Assembly: GCF_023284045.1 (NCBI RefSeq)
Contig: NZ_JAKIKQ010000005.1
Coordinates: 1 to 64,000 of the forward strand
Direction of reading: 5' to 3'
Length of the DNA: 64,000 bases
From: Shewanella kaireitica
GTDB taxonomy: Bacteria > Pseudomonadota > Gammaproteobacteria > Enterobacterales > Shewanellaceae
The notes under the pieces are model-generated. The model was not told the DNA's origin. It ran no database searches and worked only from the letters and a program-made list of their open reading frames with translations. Below are positions 9,106-18,569 of this stretch, piece by piece; position 1 is the first letter of the stretch; every line of letters starts with the position of its first letter. Both the position numbers and the translations under genes were made by a program.

Positions 9106-9663
9106 TTACTTGCTAGCGGCTATTTTTACTTCAGAACCGATGAAAATAAAGCTAATGCCTTCGAATATAAATGACACTCCAACAAAAATACCCAAGATAG
9201 ATAAAGAGAAATCTGCATCATTCATTAAGCTAAAAAAGTAAGTTGCTATTGCTGTTGATATCAAGCCACCAACTGCGACCCAGCCCCAGCTACTCAGAGT
9301 ATTACGATTGCTGAAAGCAAATATCATACGACTGATACCGTTGAGCATCATGATGGTAATCATCAAGGCTGTAATGGTTAGTACGCCAACAAATGGTTCA
9401 ACTAAGATCAATATACCGCCAATGGTATAGAGTAACGCACTGACTACATACCAAAGTTTTTCACTCCATTGTGGGATACCTACAGCGTGGTATAGCTGAA
9501 TAAGGCCAACCCCGATAAAGCATCCACCAATAACACTCGCGATGGTAACTCCTGCTGCAATTGGCATCGCAATAGCGATAATACCGGTGAGCGCTACAAT
9601 AATGCCTATGATTGCAAACCAAATTGAATCTTTACCAAAAATGGTGTTTTGTTCGTTTTTCAT
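9106..9663 (-). CDS. HdeD family (DUF308) membrane protein
   Basis: A 185-residue inner-membrane protein with about six short hydrophobic helices in three pairs, the pattern of the DUF308/HdeD family. E. coli HdeD is linked to acid resistance at high cell density; whether that applies here is unknown. Starts at an ATG at 9663. Two small exported proteins follow upstream on the same strand (9692 and 10067), so the three may form one unit. Confidence 0.82.
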   Translation of the reverse strand: MKNEQNTIFGKDSIWFAIIGIIVALTGIIAIAMPIAAGVTIASVIGGCFIGVGLIQLYHAVGIPQWSEKLWYVVSALLYTIGGILILVEPFVGVLTITALMITIMMLNGISRMIFAFSNRNTLSSWGWVAVGGLISTAIATYFFSLMNDADFSLSILGIFVGVSFIFEGISFIFIGSEVKIAASK

Positions 9664-9691
9664 ATCTAATTTCTCTGTTGATTCTTAATAA

Positions 9692-10000
9692 TTAGTTTGC
9701 TGCTGCGATGACTGTGCAGCCATAGCCTTTATCACAGTTAATGGTGTAAACCTGCTTTACTTTGCAGCCCTTAACGCCCATTTGGTATTGTGGACGCTCG
9801 TAATTTCTTGCAAAGCCGTCCATATTTATCTTTTTGCTGCTGATTAATGTTGAAGTGACGTCTGTGCAATCATTTTCAAATTTGAACCTGTTTTCAGCAG
9901 ACTTAGTTGCTTCAGGTTGATATGACTGAAGATATTCGGCGGGTGACTGGCAACCGACTAGAAATACACTTAATGCTAACGCTACGCCTAGAACTTTCAT
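9692..10000 (-). CDS. Small lipoprotein of unknown function
   Basis: A 102-residue predicted lipoprotein. The N-terminus has a short hydrophobic signal ending in the lipobox LVGC (Cys17), so it should be lipid-anchored. The mature part contains four further cysteines (for example CDKGYGC near the C-terminus), which could form disulfides in the periplasm. No family is recognised. Same strand as the HdeD-like gene, 28 bp upstream of it. Confidence 0.7.
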   Translation of the reverse strand: MKVLGVALALSVFLVGCQSPAEYLQSYQPEATKSAENRFKFENDCTDVTSTLISSKKINMDGFARNYERPQYQMGVKGCKVKQVYTINCDKGYGCTVIAAAN

Positions 10001-10066
10001 TTTTACTACCTTTTTGTAAGTTGGATTTAACTAAATTGATTGGATTATTGCTGCTGTTATCGAGTG

Positions 10067-10522
10067 CTATTTAGGCACTGAGTACTCTGTGATTTTGGCT
10101 ATAAACTCATTTTCACCCTGTAGAAATTTGTCGCCCTGAAGCAGTGTAGCGCTGAAGAAATGAGGGTTATCGTTTAACAGTTTTATAGAGGCTTTCTCGC
10201 TGAGTTCCTCAATACTGTTCTTGCTATGAACAAAATAAGAAGTTGACGGAACTAGACCCAAGTTAGCGGCTTCTGCATCTGAAACTTTCTTCAGTTGAAC
10301 GTCTGCGGTGATAGATTCGGCGACCTCTAATACATCATCGAGATAGTAAGATTCCATAGATACATAGAGCTCACCGCTTACGTTGATGATCTCCATTTTG
10401 TTCATTTCACTGTTAAACGTATTAATGTCGTTTAGGTTGTTGTCGATAATGGTATCTGCAATTACAGAAGTAGACGCTAACGCTAATAGCGCGATAGAAA
10501 GCGATCTTAAAGTTTGTTTCAT
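10067..10522 (-). CDS. Exported protein of unknown function
   Basis: A 151-residue protein with a clear signal peptide (about residues 1-22, ending in SVIA-D). The mature part is acidic and mixed alpha/beta with no cysteine. I recognise no family. It lies 66 bp upstream of the lipoprotein gene on the same strand and faces the long spacer before the collagenase gene. Confidence 0.65.
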   Translation of the reverse strand: MKQTLRSLSIALLALASTSVIADTIIDNNLNDINTFNSEMNKMEIINVSGELYVSMESYYLDDVLEVAESITADVQLKKVSDAEAANLGLVPSTSYFVHSKNSIEELSEKASIKLLNDNPHFFSATLLQGDKFLQGENEFIAKITEYSVPK

Positions 10523-11298
10523 GGATGGAGCCTCTAAACTAATTCGTGGTTGGTTTAAATGATGGGGCTATAGTAATGAGAGGCAGGATTGATAACATAT
10601 TGAATAAATAAAATTGTTATAATCGATATATTATCTATATCAAGTTATTGTTATTTAAGATTTAAATGAAAATTTATTGGTACGAGAACAGTGTTGCTTC
10701 TAGCTTGACGGGCGATCAAGTAAATCGCGCTAATCGCTGTAATAGCGATATTCATTATTAGCTCATAAGCTATCGCGTTAGTGACGGCTCTTCAGGAACA
10801 AAGCAACACGCAGAGATGAAGGGGATTCATCGGGTGATTACCCACCGAAATTGAAAAATTCGATAATGGGTGAGTAAAGTGAAGTTGTGAATACTTGTGA
10901 GCAGTCATCGTTCATTGAGCAGCTCGATGAGAATATACATAGACAGTCAAAGTTAATGGTCGAGATTTCCATACATCAAAATGGTCAACATGCCGTGTAA
11001 AACTACTCTATATTGCCAGCCACTCTGTAGTTCACTTGAACCTTAGTCATGTTGCTGTAACATTTTACTAACAATCGTCCGAGTTTTATATCTATAAAAT
11101 TCAAAATGTTGCGAGCTATTCAACCGTAAGCGCTATTGATTTCGTGTAAATAATAGCTGCTTATCTATCGTTAATCTTTATTTTGGTATATTGTATTCTA
11201 TGTGAGTTCATTAAGGATGTTGGCTCATAAATAACAGGCGAGCTCTGCTGTTTGAGTCTGGATTACGTCTGCAATAATCCACTTACAAGGAATTTACG
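10523..11298. other. 776-bp spacer between divergent genes
   Basis: No convincing reading frame is present. It separates the 10067-10522 gene (minus) from the collagenase gene (plus), so it must contain both promoters. A small hairpin (ATCGCT 10733-10738 with AGCGAT 10744-10749) lies within a stretch rich in GCG/CGC palindromic words around 10725-10780. The last 200 bp are AT-rich. No defined operator can be assigned. Confidence 0.4.
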
Positions 11299-14200
11299 AT
11301 GAAACCAAATCACCTCGTGGTGGCGCTTGGCCTATTTAGCGCATCGTCGCTGGCTTTGCCAGTGAGCGCCATGGAATCTGAGATTGCTACTCCACTTAGT
11401 AAAATATCTTCACAAGCAACACTGACCCAACCTATGGGAGCTATGGGCGCCGTAGGCCCTGTGGGTACTGAAGGTTGTGAGTCCTTTATCGGCTTAAGCG
11501 GCTGGGGGTTAGTCGATAAGCTTGCGAGCTCTGATCCTCAATGTGTGAGTCCGCTTTATAATTTACGCGGTAGTGATGCAACAGCTTTATTCAGCGAAAG
11601 CAATATTCGCACAGCTTTAGCTGGCGTTAGAGATCGCGCGTTGAGGTACACTGGTGTCGATACAGACGGCATAGAATCCTTGATCTACTATATACGTGCC
11701 GCACTTTACGTGCAGTTTTACAGTCCAGATGATGTGCCTACATATTCCTCTGGTGTGGAATCTGATACTAAGGTGGCACTGAATAACCTCTTCAACAACA
11801 GCGCTGCTTGGACGGCTAGCGATGAAAACGCTGGCGTTTTGAAAGAGGGGTTAATTCTGGTTGATTCCTCTGGTCTAGGTGCCGAATTTAATTGGACGAC
11901 GAAGAAGGTGCTGGCGGAATACGACAGCAGCTGGGAAGCCTCTTGGGGGATGAATGCTGCAGCTAATGCTATATTCACCACCTTGTTTAGAGGTCAGTGG
12001 GACGATGATCTAAAGGCGCTATTTACAAGTGACTCCTCGATTATGGACGACCTTTATAGCTTTCAATCTCGCAACCGCCACCTGTTAGGTACTGATGCTC
12101 AATATGTGTTAGTGAATGCGGTACGTGAAATGTCTCGTTTCTATTATGTCGATGCACAGTTTGCCAAAACAACCTCTTTGGTTAAATCTGTTTTAGCGAG
12201 TACCTCTAAAAATGACTCCACTGACGTACTGTGGTTAGCTGCAGCAGAGATGGCTGATTATTACGATCGGGCTAACTGTAATGTTTATGATATTTGCGGT
12301 TTTAAATATGAGCTAGAGCAAGACACCTTACCGTTTAACTACAAGTGTTCAACGAGTTTGAAGCTTAGGGCTCAATCTATGTATAACGACCAAGCTGCAT
12401 GGGCTTGTGGTGTACTTGGAGGGCAAGAGACTTACTTCCACAGTAAGCTCAATACGGGTAATCAACCCGTGGCAAATGATAATAATAGTGATTTGGAATT
12501 GGTCGTTTTTGACAGTTCTAACGACTACCAATCTTACGCGGGTACTTTCTTCGGCATCGCGACTAACAATGGCGGCATGTACTTAGAGGGCTCTCCTGCG
12601 GGGCTGAAAAATCAGGCACGATTTATTGCTTATGAAGCTGAATGGCGTCAGCCAGATTTCCATGTATGGAACCTACAGCACGAATATGTACATTATCTTG
12701 ATGGTCGCTTTAACCTTTATGGTGACTTTAGCCGTAGTATCTCCGCCAATACAATTTGGTGGATCGAGGGCTTAGCTGAGTATATCTCTTATCGTGATGC
12801 TAATAGTCGTGCTATTGAGATGGGAGAAACGCAAGAGTTTTCCTTGTCGACCATTTTCAAGAATGACTATGACTCAGGGCAAGACAGGATCTACCGTTGG
12901 GGATATTTAGCGGTGCGATTTATGTTTGAGAATCACCATGACGATGTTAGTCAGATACTAGCGCTATTGCGCGATAATAAGTATGAAGAATACCAAGCAT
13001 TGATGGATAGCATAGGGACAAGCTACGACAATGAATGGCGTGGCTGGCTAACCAGTGGTCTCAGCAGTAGCAACGACGGTATTGTTGATAAAGGCCCTGC
13101 AGACTTGGATGCCCAAGCGAGCGGCACTAATGGCAATTGGGCGGGAACTCCTTCGACCATAAGCAGTGATTTCTCTGTGTGTGAGCCGACAGATGAAGCG
13201 AGTCGCCATGATCCAAATAGCTCATCTATGACACTTGATACACCAATAGAGTGTGTCGACTCTAAGCTGGGGCGAGCAAGTTTCTCTTTCGCGAATAAAG
13301 ATAATGGTACCGGCTCAATATGGATCAGAACTCGCGGTGGTTGGGGAGATGCTGACATCTACTATAATTCAGGAGGTTGGGCTAGCGGTGAGCTCAATGA
13401 AGGCTTTGGTATCGGTAATGGTAACTATGAAGTCATTGAAGTGCAGCTAAACCCTGAGGAATACTGGCACTATATCACGCTCTCCGGTGATTTTGGTGGG
13501 GTAGAGTTTATTGCTAGCACAACGAAGATCACCGTGGAGACTGATCCTGGTACACCAGACCCTGTTGATCCCGTGGACCCAGTTGATCCGATAGATCCCG
13601 TGGTGCCTCATTGTGGTACAGCAACTACAAACTATGGTCAGATAAATTATGGTCAGAGTGAGTGTCTCAGTGGTGGGCGTAACAGCTTCTACGTTTATGT
13701 TGAAGAAGATAATACCCCATTGACTATTAGTTTGGCGGGAGGCGATGGCAATGCCGATCTGTATTATAACGCTGACACTTGGGCTGGCACTGATAGCGCG
13801 CAAGCATCATCGGTCACAGCTGCTAATAACGAGTCCATCACAGTCGTTGCTCATCGAGGCTGGCGTTACTTTACTGTCGATACCAGTACTGAATTTAGCG
13901 GAGTAACGCTGACAGTTGTCAATGATGCGAGCACTACCCCTGTGGACCCAGTAACTCCAGTCGTACAGATTGTGGATCAATGTGCCATCAGTGGTGTGGT
14001 TTCTCGTGCTGAGATAGTGGATGGGGAGCCACTTTGTACCGGTGATGGTCGTAATGATTACCATATATATGTCGAGCAAGGGGCGCAGAGTTTGTCTATT
14101 CGCAGTGGGCATGGTAGTGGAAACCTAAGCATCTACGCTGGTACTAGTTGGTCGAATGCTGCAAGTTATGATTATGCCTCAACTAACGCCGATACTAATC

Positions 14201-14304
14201 AGGAGTCGATCACTGTTTCCAACCCTCCCGTTGGTTGGTATTACATTACCGTGCAGAGTGAACCCAGTGCAAATGGGGCCACGATTCAGGTAGATATCGA
14301 ATAA
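11299..14304 (+). CDS. M9 collagenase-like secreted metalloprotease with C-terminal PPC domains
   Basis: A 1001-residue exported zinc protease of the microbial collagenase (M9) type. It has a signal peptide (about residues 1-24), an N-terminal helical M9 region, and a gluzincin active site: H461-E462-x-x-H465 in HEYVHYLDG, with the third zinc ligand E490 in WWIEGLAEY. The C-terminal third carries three beta-sandwich units resembling bacterial pre-peptidase C-terminal (PPC) domains (about 620-745, 770-875, 895-1001). The first two are separated by a Pro-Asp-Val repeat linker (about 752-770). Expected role is outside the cell, cutting collagen or other proteins. A second, larger paralogue lies at 34044-38240. 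Starts at ATG 11299 after AAGGAA. Confidence 0.9.
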   Translation: MKPNHLVVALGLFSASSLALPVSAMESEIATPLSKISSQATLTQPMGAMGAVGPVGTEGCESFIGLSGWGLVDKLASSDPQCVSPLYNLRGSDATALFSESNIRTALAGVRDRALRYTGVDTDGIESLIYYIRAALYVQFYSPDDVPTYSSGVESDTKVALNNLFNNSAAWTASDENAGVLKEGLILVDSSGLGAEFNWTTKKVLAEYDSSWEASWGMNAAANAIFTTLFRGQWDDDLKALFTSDSSIMDDLYSFQSRNRHLLGTDAQYVLVNAVREMSRFYYVDAQFAKTTSLVKSVLASTSKNDSTDVLWLAAAEMADYYDRANCNVYDICGFKYELEQDTLPFNYKCSTSLKLRAQSMYNDQAAWACGVLGGQETYFHSKLNTGNQPVANDNNSDLELVVFDSSNDYQSYAGTFFGIATNNGGMYLEGSPAGLKNQARFIAYEAEWRQPDFHVWNLQHEYVHYLDGRFNLYGDFSRSISANTIWWIEGLAEYISYRDANSRAIEMGETQEFSLSTIFKNDYDSGQDRIYRWGYLAVRFMFENHHDDVSQILALLRDNKYEEYQALMDSIGTSYDNEWRGWLTSGLSSSNDGIVDKGPADLDAQASGTNGNWAGTPSTISSDFSVCEPTDEASRHDPNSSSMTLDTPIECVDSKLGRASFSFANKDNGTGSIWIRTRGGWGDADIYYNSGGWASGELNEGFGIGNGNYEVIEVQLNPEEYWHYITLSGDFGGVEFIASTTKITVETDPGTPDPVDPVDPVDPIDPVVPHCGTATTNYGQINYGQSECLSGGRNSFYVYVEEDNTPLTISLAGGDGNADLYYNADTWAGTDSAQASSVTAANNESITVVAHRGWRYFTVDTSTEFSGVTLTVVNDASTTPVDPVTPVVQIVDQCAISGVVSRAEIVDGEPLCTGDGRNDYHIYVEQGAQSLSIRSGHGSGNLSIYAGTSWSNAASYDYASTNADTNQESITVSNPPVGWYYITVQSEPSANGATIQVDIE

Positions 14305-14315
14305 CACACTTTATT

Positions 14316-14338
14316 GGGGCTCAACGTGAGCCCCTTTT
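14316..14338 (+). terminator. Rho-independent terminator after the collagenase gene
   Basis: A 7-bp GC-rich stem (GGGGCTC 14316-14322 with GAGCCCC 14328-14334), a 5-base loop and a TTTT tract. It lies 12 bp after the collagenase stop codon. Confidence 0.85.
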
Positions 14339-14374
14339 CCAGTTTAATTTCAATAGCGTAATAGAGGAATAACC

Positions 14375-14953
14375 ATGAATAGGTTATGGATACTTCTGCT
14401 GGTGTTTATCGCCAATATTGGCTTTGCCGATGAAGACAGTAAACAGCGCCAAGCGAGTTCATTATTGGATGCGATCAATGCAAAAGGAATGCTACTGCAG
14501 GCACAATATAAATTGCAGGCACAATATACTCATCTGCTTAAAGATTACCAGATCCCAAAAGCGAAGCGGTCGTTAGAGCAATCGTTCCGCGAGCAGGCAT
14601 TTAACTTTTCTCGAAAAAACTTGAGCTGGAAGCAACTTGAGCCTGCCATTATAGAAGCTTACTGTTTGCAGTATTCCGAGGCTGAGCTTGCACAGTTAAC
14701 CGCCTTTTTTAGCTCAGAGGTAGGGCGGAAGTTCTTAATGGTCCAGCCGCAACTCGCAGGGAGTGTTGACCAGCTAGTTAACCAGCAAGTTATATTAATA
14801 AATAACCAGTTTAGTTATCTGATCGAGGAGTTTGTGTTGCAGGCAGGACTCACTCAGCCGTCAATAACTCATCATGAAACAGGAACAAGGCTGGCGCCGC
14901 ACAGCCGGCCAATTGCTCCACCTTCAAAGCCAACTAAGAATATCACGCAATAA
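14375..14953 (+). CDS. DUF2059 domain exported protein
   Basis: A 192-residue protein with a signal peptide (about residues 1-18) and a helical region matching DUF2059, recognised from the AYCLQYSEAELAQLTAFFSS segment followed by VGRKFL. The function of DUF2059 is unknown. The C-terminal 30 residues are Pro/His-rich and look disordered. A terminator separates it from the collagenase gene upstream, so it probably has its own promoter. Confidence 0.75.
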   Translation: MNRLWILLLVFIANIGFADEDSKQRQASSLLDAINAKGMLLQAQYKLQAQYTHLLKDYQIPKAKRSLEQSFREQAFNFSRKNLSWKQLEPAIIEAYCLQYSEAELAQLTAFFSSEVGRKFLMVQPQLAGSVDQLVNQQVILINNQFSYLIEEFVLQAGLTQPSITHHETGTRLAPHSRPIAPPSKPTKNITQ

Positions 14954-15023
14954 TTGTTTGTTTGGAAGAGTGTTGTTTTGGTAAATAGGTTGGATAACAT
15001 TGGAGATAGTGGCTAGGAAAATG

Positions 15024-15058
15024 ACCTCGTTATCAAATGTATTTAATCATAACGAGGT
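15024..15058. terminator. Hairpin between convergent genes
   Basis: A 10-bp perfect inverted repeat (ACCTCGTTAT 15024-15033 with ATAACGAGGT 15049-15058) around a 15-base loop, lying between the converging ends of the DUF2059 gene and the gene at 15070-15459. There is no clear T tract, so its terminator role is tentative. Confidence 0.45.
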
Positions 15059-15069
15059 GCTTGTGGTAG

Positions 15070-15459
15070 CTACTCTTTCCTTGGGCTTGCTTGGCTGATT
15101 GGTGCCTGGACTGGAGCATGGCTACTTGGATGGGAAACAACTCCTTGCCCATTAGCTGGTGAGGGCTTTTGTTGAGCCGAACCATAAGGTGGTGGCAGTG
15201 GTTTTGATTCAACGTTTGCTACTTCCTCTATTTGCTCCACCTGGTGATTTTTAGGGGGATCGAGCTGCGGCTGTATACTGGCAACCTCCTCTGTGGCATT
15301 TATTTCTACCGAGGGTTGGCTAGCGCTGATCCTGGCAGGCTCAGTCGTTGAGGTTAAAGAAGGATTTTTAGTTTGCTCTAAGCTAAAGAGCACGATACCT
15401 GCCAGTGCTACGGCTATAATTCCAACCACTATTTTATTATTCATGTTGTTAACATCCAT
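15070..15459 (-). CDS. Membrane-anchored proline-rich protein of unknown function
   Basis: A protein of about 129 residues with one N-terminal membrane helix (IVVGIIAVALAGIVLFSL) and a disordered Pro/Gln/Ser/Glu-rich remainder ending in PRKE. No domain is recognised. Two in-frame ATG codons, 15459 and 15444, are both possible and neither has a strong ribosome-binding site. The composition is that of a low-complexity tail; coding support comes mainly from its length and the membrane helix. Confidence 0.5.
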   Translation of the reverse strand: MDVNNMNNKIVVGIIAVALAGIVLFSLEQTKNPSLTSTTEPARISASQPSVEINATEEVASIQPQLDPPKNHQVEQIEEVANVESKPLPPPYGSAQQKPSPANGQGVVSHPSSHAPVQAPISQASPRKE

Positions 15460-15762
15460 GTGTATTACCAATTCTTTAACTTAGCAGTAGCGCAGATTGT
15501 ATGCAATTTAAATTACGGGGTGATCTCTACGCTATTGATAATTAATCGAATTACACTATTCTTCTATAGGGTGTGCTATTAAGGTTGTTAGGCCTTGCAG
15601 GTCAGGATAACTTGTAGTTTTGCTACTAAAAATGTTAAATTCGCATCCGCTAATTACTTCGTATAATCCCAATGATATGGTTTGGGAGTTTCTACCAAGA
15701 GCCTTAAATTCTTGATTATGAGGTCTGTGACTTTGATGTCTTATTAATAAAGGTAGAGACCT

Positions 15763-16758
15763 ATGAATTATTTAAACTTGCCCAAAATCGATCTTCATTG
15801 CCATCTAGATGGTAGCGTCCGTCCGCAAAGCGTTATTGACATTGCCGAGCAACAAAATATTACGCTTCCAAGCACTGAACTTACTGAAATTCAGTCACTG
15901 ATGGTCGCGCCAGAACCTTGTTTAAACCTTGATGAGTATTTAACTCGATTTGAGCTCCCACTATCTGTGATGCAAACAGCAGAAGGTATAGAGCGAATCG
16001 CTTTTGAAGTTTTTGAAGATGCTGCGAATGAAAATGTTAAGTATCTTGAAGTGCGCTTTGCACCGTTATTGCACCTGCAAAGTGGATTAACACTGGAGCA
16101 AGTAATCGGTAGCGCCGTAAAAGGCATGAAAAGAGCCGAAGCTCAGCACGATATCAAAGGTAATTTCATCCTATCTATTATTCGCAACATGCCTAAAGAT
16201 AGAGTGAATGAAGTTATTGATGCTGGTGCCAGCTTTATTAATCATGGCGTGGTGGCATTTGATTTAGCGGGTAGCGAGCTTGCTGGTTTCTGCGAAGGGT
16301 TCATCCCACATGCTAAGTATGCGGTTGAAAAAGGCTATCGAGTAACCATTCACGCAGGTGAGCAAGGTGTTGGTCAAAACGTGCATGATGCAATTGCAAT
16401 GCTTGGCGCTGAGCGTATTGGGCATGGCATCGATATTAAAACACATCAACAGGCGTATGATTTAACTAAGAGTAATTCAGTAACGCTTGAAAGCTGTCCA
16501 ACCAGTAATGTGCAAACGAAAGCGGTTGATAGCTTGAGTGAGCACCCGTTTAGTGAATTTTATAAAGATGGTGTGTTGATCACCATCAACACTGACAACC
16601 GCACTGTTTCTAACACTACGATGACTGATGAAGTGCGTAAGGTGATGCAAGAGTTTAATCTTAGCCGTGAAGAGTACTTCGAGATCTATAAGATCAGCGT
16701 ACAGCACTCATTTGCATCAGACGCGGTTAAACAGCAACTGCTGGCCTTAGCTGAGTAA
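15763..16758 (+). CDS. add: Adenosine deaminase
   Basis: A 331-residue enzyme, close to the 333 of E. coli Add, that converts adenosine or deoxyadenosine to inosine or deoxyinosine in purine salvage. Zinc-site motifs are visible: H12 and H14 in DLHCHLDGS near the N-terminus, the IHAGE motif (His ligand and catalytic Glu), HGIDI, and [10 protein letters not shown] carrying the aspartate pair's first member. Monocistronic, followed by two strong hairpins. Confidence 0.95.
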   Translation: MNYLNLPKIDLHCHLDGSVRPQSVIDIAEQQNITLPSTELTEIQSLMVAPEPCLNLDEYLTRFELPLSVMQTAEGIERIAFEVFEDAANENVKYLEVRFAPLLHLQSGLTLEQVIGSAVKGMKRAEAQHDIKGNFILSIIRNMPKDRVNEVIDAGASFINHGVVAFDLAGSELAGFCEGFIPHAKYAVEKGYRVTIHAGEQGVGQNVHDAIAMLGAERIGHGIDIKTHQQAYDLTKSNSVTLESCPTSNVQTKAVDSLSEHPFSEFYKDGVLITINTDNRTVSNTTMTDEVRKVMQEFNLSREEYFEIYKISVQHSFASDAVKQQLLALAE

Positions 16759-16771
16759 GCAATATATGTCA

Positions 16772-16835
16772 GGCCAAAGCACAGCTTTGGCCAATGACGA
16801 AAACAAGATAATGGCTCAAACCCTGTTTGAGCCAT
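16772..16835 (+). terminator. Tandem hairpins after add
   Basis: Two perfect hairpins stand one after the other: GGCCAAAGC (16772-16780) with GCTTTGGCC (16784-16792), loop of 3; and an 11-bp stem 16811-16821 with 16825-16835, loop of 3. Neither has a strong T tract. They probably end or protect the add transcript. Confidence 0.55.
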
Positions 16836-16931
16836 CCTTAATTCCACCTCTTTAGGTTACAGTCGCACATTACTTGGTTATTCTTGGCATCAATGAGTCT
16901 TTTCATTATTTAATTGTTGGAGCGGTAACCT

Positions 16932-17345
16932 ATGAATAAACCAGTTGAACAAACCATTGGCAGCATTGCTTTGGTGGTTAAAAACTACGATGACGCTATC
17001 GCGTTTTACACCCAGAAACTGCAGTTTGAGCTCATTGAAGATACCGATCTGGGAAATGGTAAACGCTGGGTTTTAATCTCACCGCCTAATTCTAGCGGGG
17101 CTAATCTACTGCTAGCGCAAGCGAGTAATGCTGAGCAAGAATTCGCGGTGGGAAATCAAGCGGGTGGCCGAGTGTTCCTATTCCTGCATACCAACGATTT
17201 TTGGCGTGATTACCACCTGATGCAAGCCAATGGCGTCGAGTTTACCGAAGAACCTCGGGTTGAAGAGTACGGTACTGTAGTGGTATTTAAAGATCTTTAT
17301 GGCACTAAGTGGGACTTATTGCAGTTAACAGAAACAAGTGTGTAA
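16932..17345 (+). CDS. VOC family (glyoxalase/bleomycin-resistance fold) protein
   Basis: A 137-residue single-module protein of the vicinal oxygen chelate superfamily, recognised by the paired beta-alpha-beta-beta-beta pattern: IGSIALVVKNYDDAIAFYTQ at the start and FKDLYGTKWDLLQL at the end. Members bind a metal and act as lyases, dioxygenases or resistance proteins; the substrate cannot be told. Starts at ATG 16932 after GGAGCGG. Confidence 0.85.
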   Translation: MNKPVEQTIGSIALVVKNYDDAIAFYTQKLQFELIEDTDLGNGKRWVLISPPNSSGANLLLAQASNAEQEFAVGNQAGGRVFLFLHTNDFWRDYHLMQANGVEFTEEPRVEEYGTVVVFKDLYGTKWDLLQLTETSV

Positions 17346-17597
17346 CGGCATATTCTTTGTGAAAAAGCTTATTTTTTAGTTGTTTGTTCATAAACTCAGT
17401 GGGATTAAAGTAAATGTTGCTAGGGGGAGGAGTGACTGCTAATCATTGAAATATGTTTATTAAGTATATATAAATAATTGTCAGAATGAATTTACCCGCC
17501 TGCTGTTATTGTCGTAGAGTATGTTGGTAAGTTTATCTGCCGGTACTAATTATATTAGGCCGAGCAATCACTATGGAATTTGAAAGGTTGTAACTAA

Positions 17598-18043
17598 ATG
17601 GAATTTTCGCAATCGCGTTTTCAAGATGTATTTTCTAGGATTTACGAAGCTGTTTTCAATGGCATAGGGTACTTCGTTGGTATTGTCCTTACTCTGTATT
17701 TATTCTCAGATGTGGAGGGATTTTTCGTACTCAGTTACTTGGGGTTATTTTCTCTACGATTATTTCAGTTAGTACTATTGGGTATTTATTGCTCAAGTAT
17801 AAAAATGGTTCGAAGCTGCTTTGCCTAAACGAGGATAAATTTGTTTATCGAGATGGGCAGAAAGTCACCGAGTTTGCGTGGCAAGAATACCAAGGCTACA
17901 AAATCTCAAGGTTTCCACCTTATCAAATTATTATAAAAGATAATATTTATGATAAAACTCGCTTTAGTTATTACGCATTTTCACCTCAGCAGCGCCAGCA
18001 GATTTTTGCAATACTGGATATTAAATCGCAAGCGGTAAAGTAA
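17598..18043 (+). pseudogene. Frameshifted membrane protein gene, YcxB-like (tentative)
   Basis: Two overlapping frames (17598-17828 and 17789-18043) look like one gene of about 148 codons broken by a single missing base. The first frame gives a soluble head and a membrane helix; the second continues with another hydrophobic stretch (IFSTIISVSTIGYLLLKY) and a basic/aromatic domain ending in SQAVK. Adding one T to the five-T run at 17721-17725 joins both without a stop and makes the second helix hydrophobic, while the unshifted end of frame one becomes charged. The two-helix-plus-soluble-domain layout recalls YcxB-like proteins, but that assignment is weak. It could be a real mutation or a homopolymer sequencing error. 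Confidence 0.6.
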
Positions 18044-18092
18044 GCAGGGCTCATCGTCATTGTGCTAAATTCATAAAGCAAAGGAGTGTGAT

Positions 18093-18413
18093 TTGAATTA
18101 TACAGACTGGTTAAGAGCTGAGCTCCCACCGTTAAGTGCGAGAACCAGCACTGAAACCCTTGAATATATAACCCAGGCAAAATCCGAAACTAGGAAATTG
18201 ACGATACCGCTAGTGTTCCTTTCTGCAGTTGCTCTGATGTACCTAATGAATGCTGTGCCCTCATCTTATGGTTTCGCTCCGTTTGAGAGTGTTGTTTATT
18301 GGGTGGCATTTATAGTAGTGGTTAATGTTGGTTTTGTTGGAACTGATAAACTCGAAAGCGTCATCATTAAAAGGCGATTAAGGGCACTGGTCAGAAACAA
18401 CAAGCAAGGGTAA
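18093..18413 (+). CDS. Small two-helix membrane protein, unknown function
   Basis: A 106-residue protein with two hydrophobic helices (about residues 35-52 and 63-80) and charged ends. It starts at TTG 18093, which is well placed behind AAGGAG (18081-18086); no in-frame ATG is near. It lies 49 bp after the frameshifted gene and may be in one unit with it. No family recognised. Confidence 0.6.
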   Translation: MNYTDWLRAELPPLSARTSTETLEYITQAKSETRKLTIPLVFLSAVALMYLMNAVPSSYGFAPFESVVYWVAFIVVVNVGFVGTDKLESVIIKRRLRALVRNNKQG

Positions 18414-18518
18414 TGGCTGATATTGATTGTTATGGGTAGCTTTGACAGATAAAGTTTTCATAGCCATATATTTCATAACCTATTCATCGAGGTGGCTATT
18501 TTAAGTGTTTCCTTTATT

Positions 18519-18541
18519 GAGCCAAGCTGTTCGCTTGGCTC
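18519..18541 (-). terminator. Hairpin at the 3' end of the serine hydrolase gene
   Basis: A 9-bp perfect stem (GAGCCAAGC 18519-18527 with GCTTGGCTC 18533-18541) and 5-base loop. It lies just beyond the stop of the minus-strand gene. The T tract on the minus strand is poor, so efficiency is uncertain. Confidence 0.5.
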
Positions 18542-18569
18542 ATCTGTCAGTTGACAGTGATTCTAAAGC

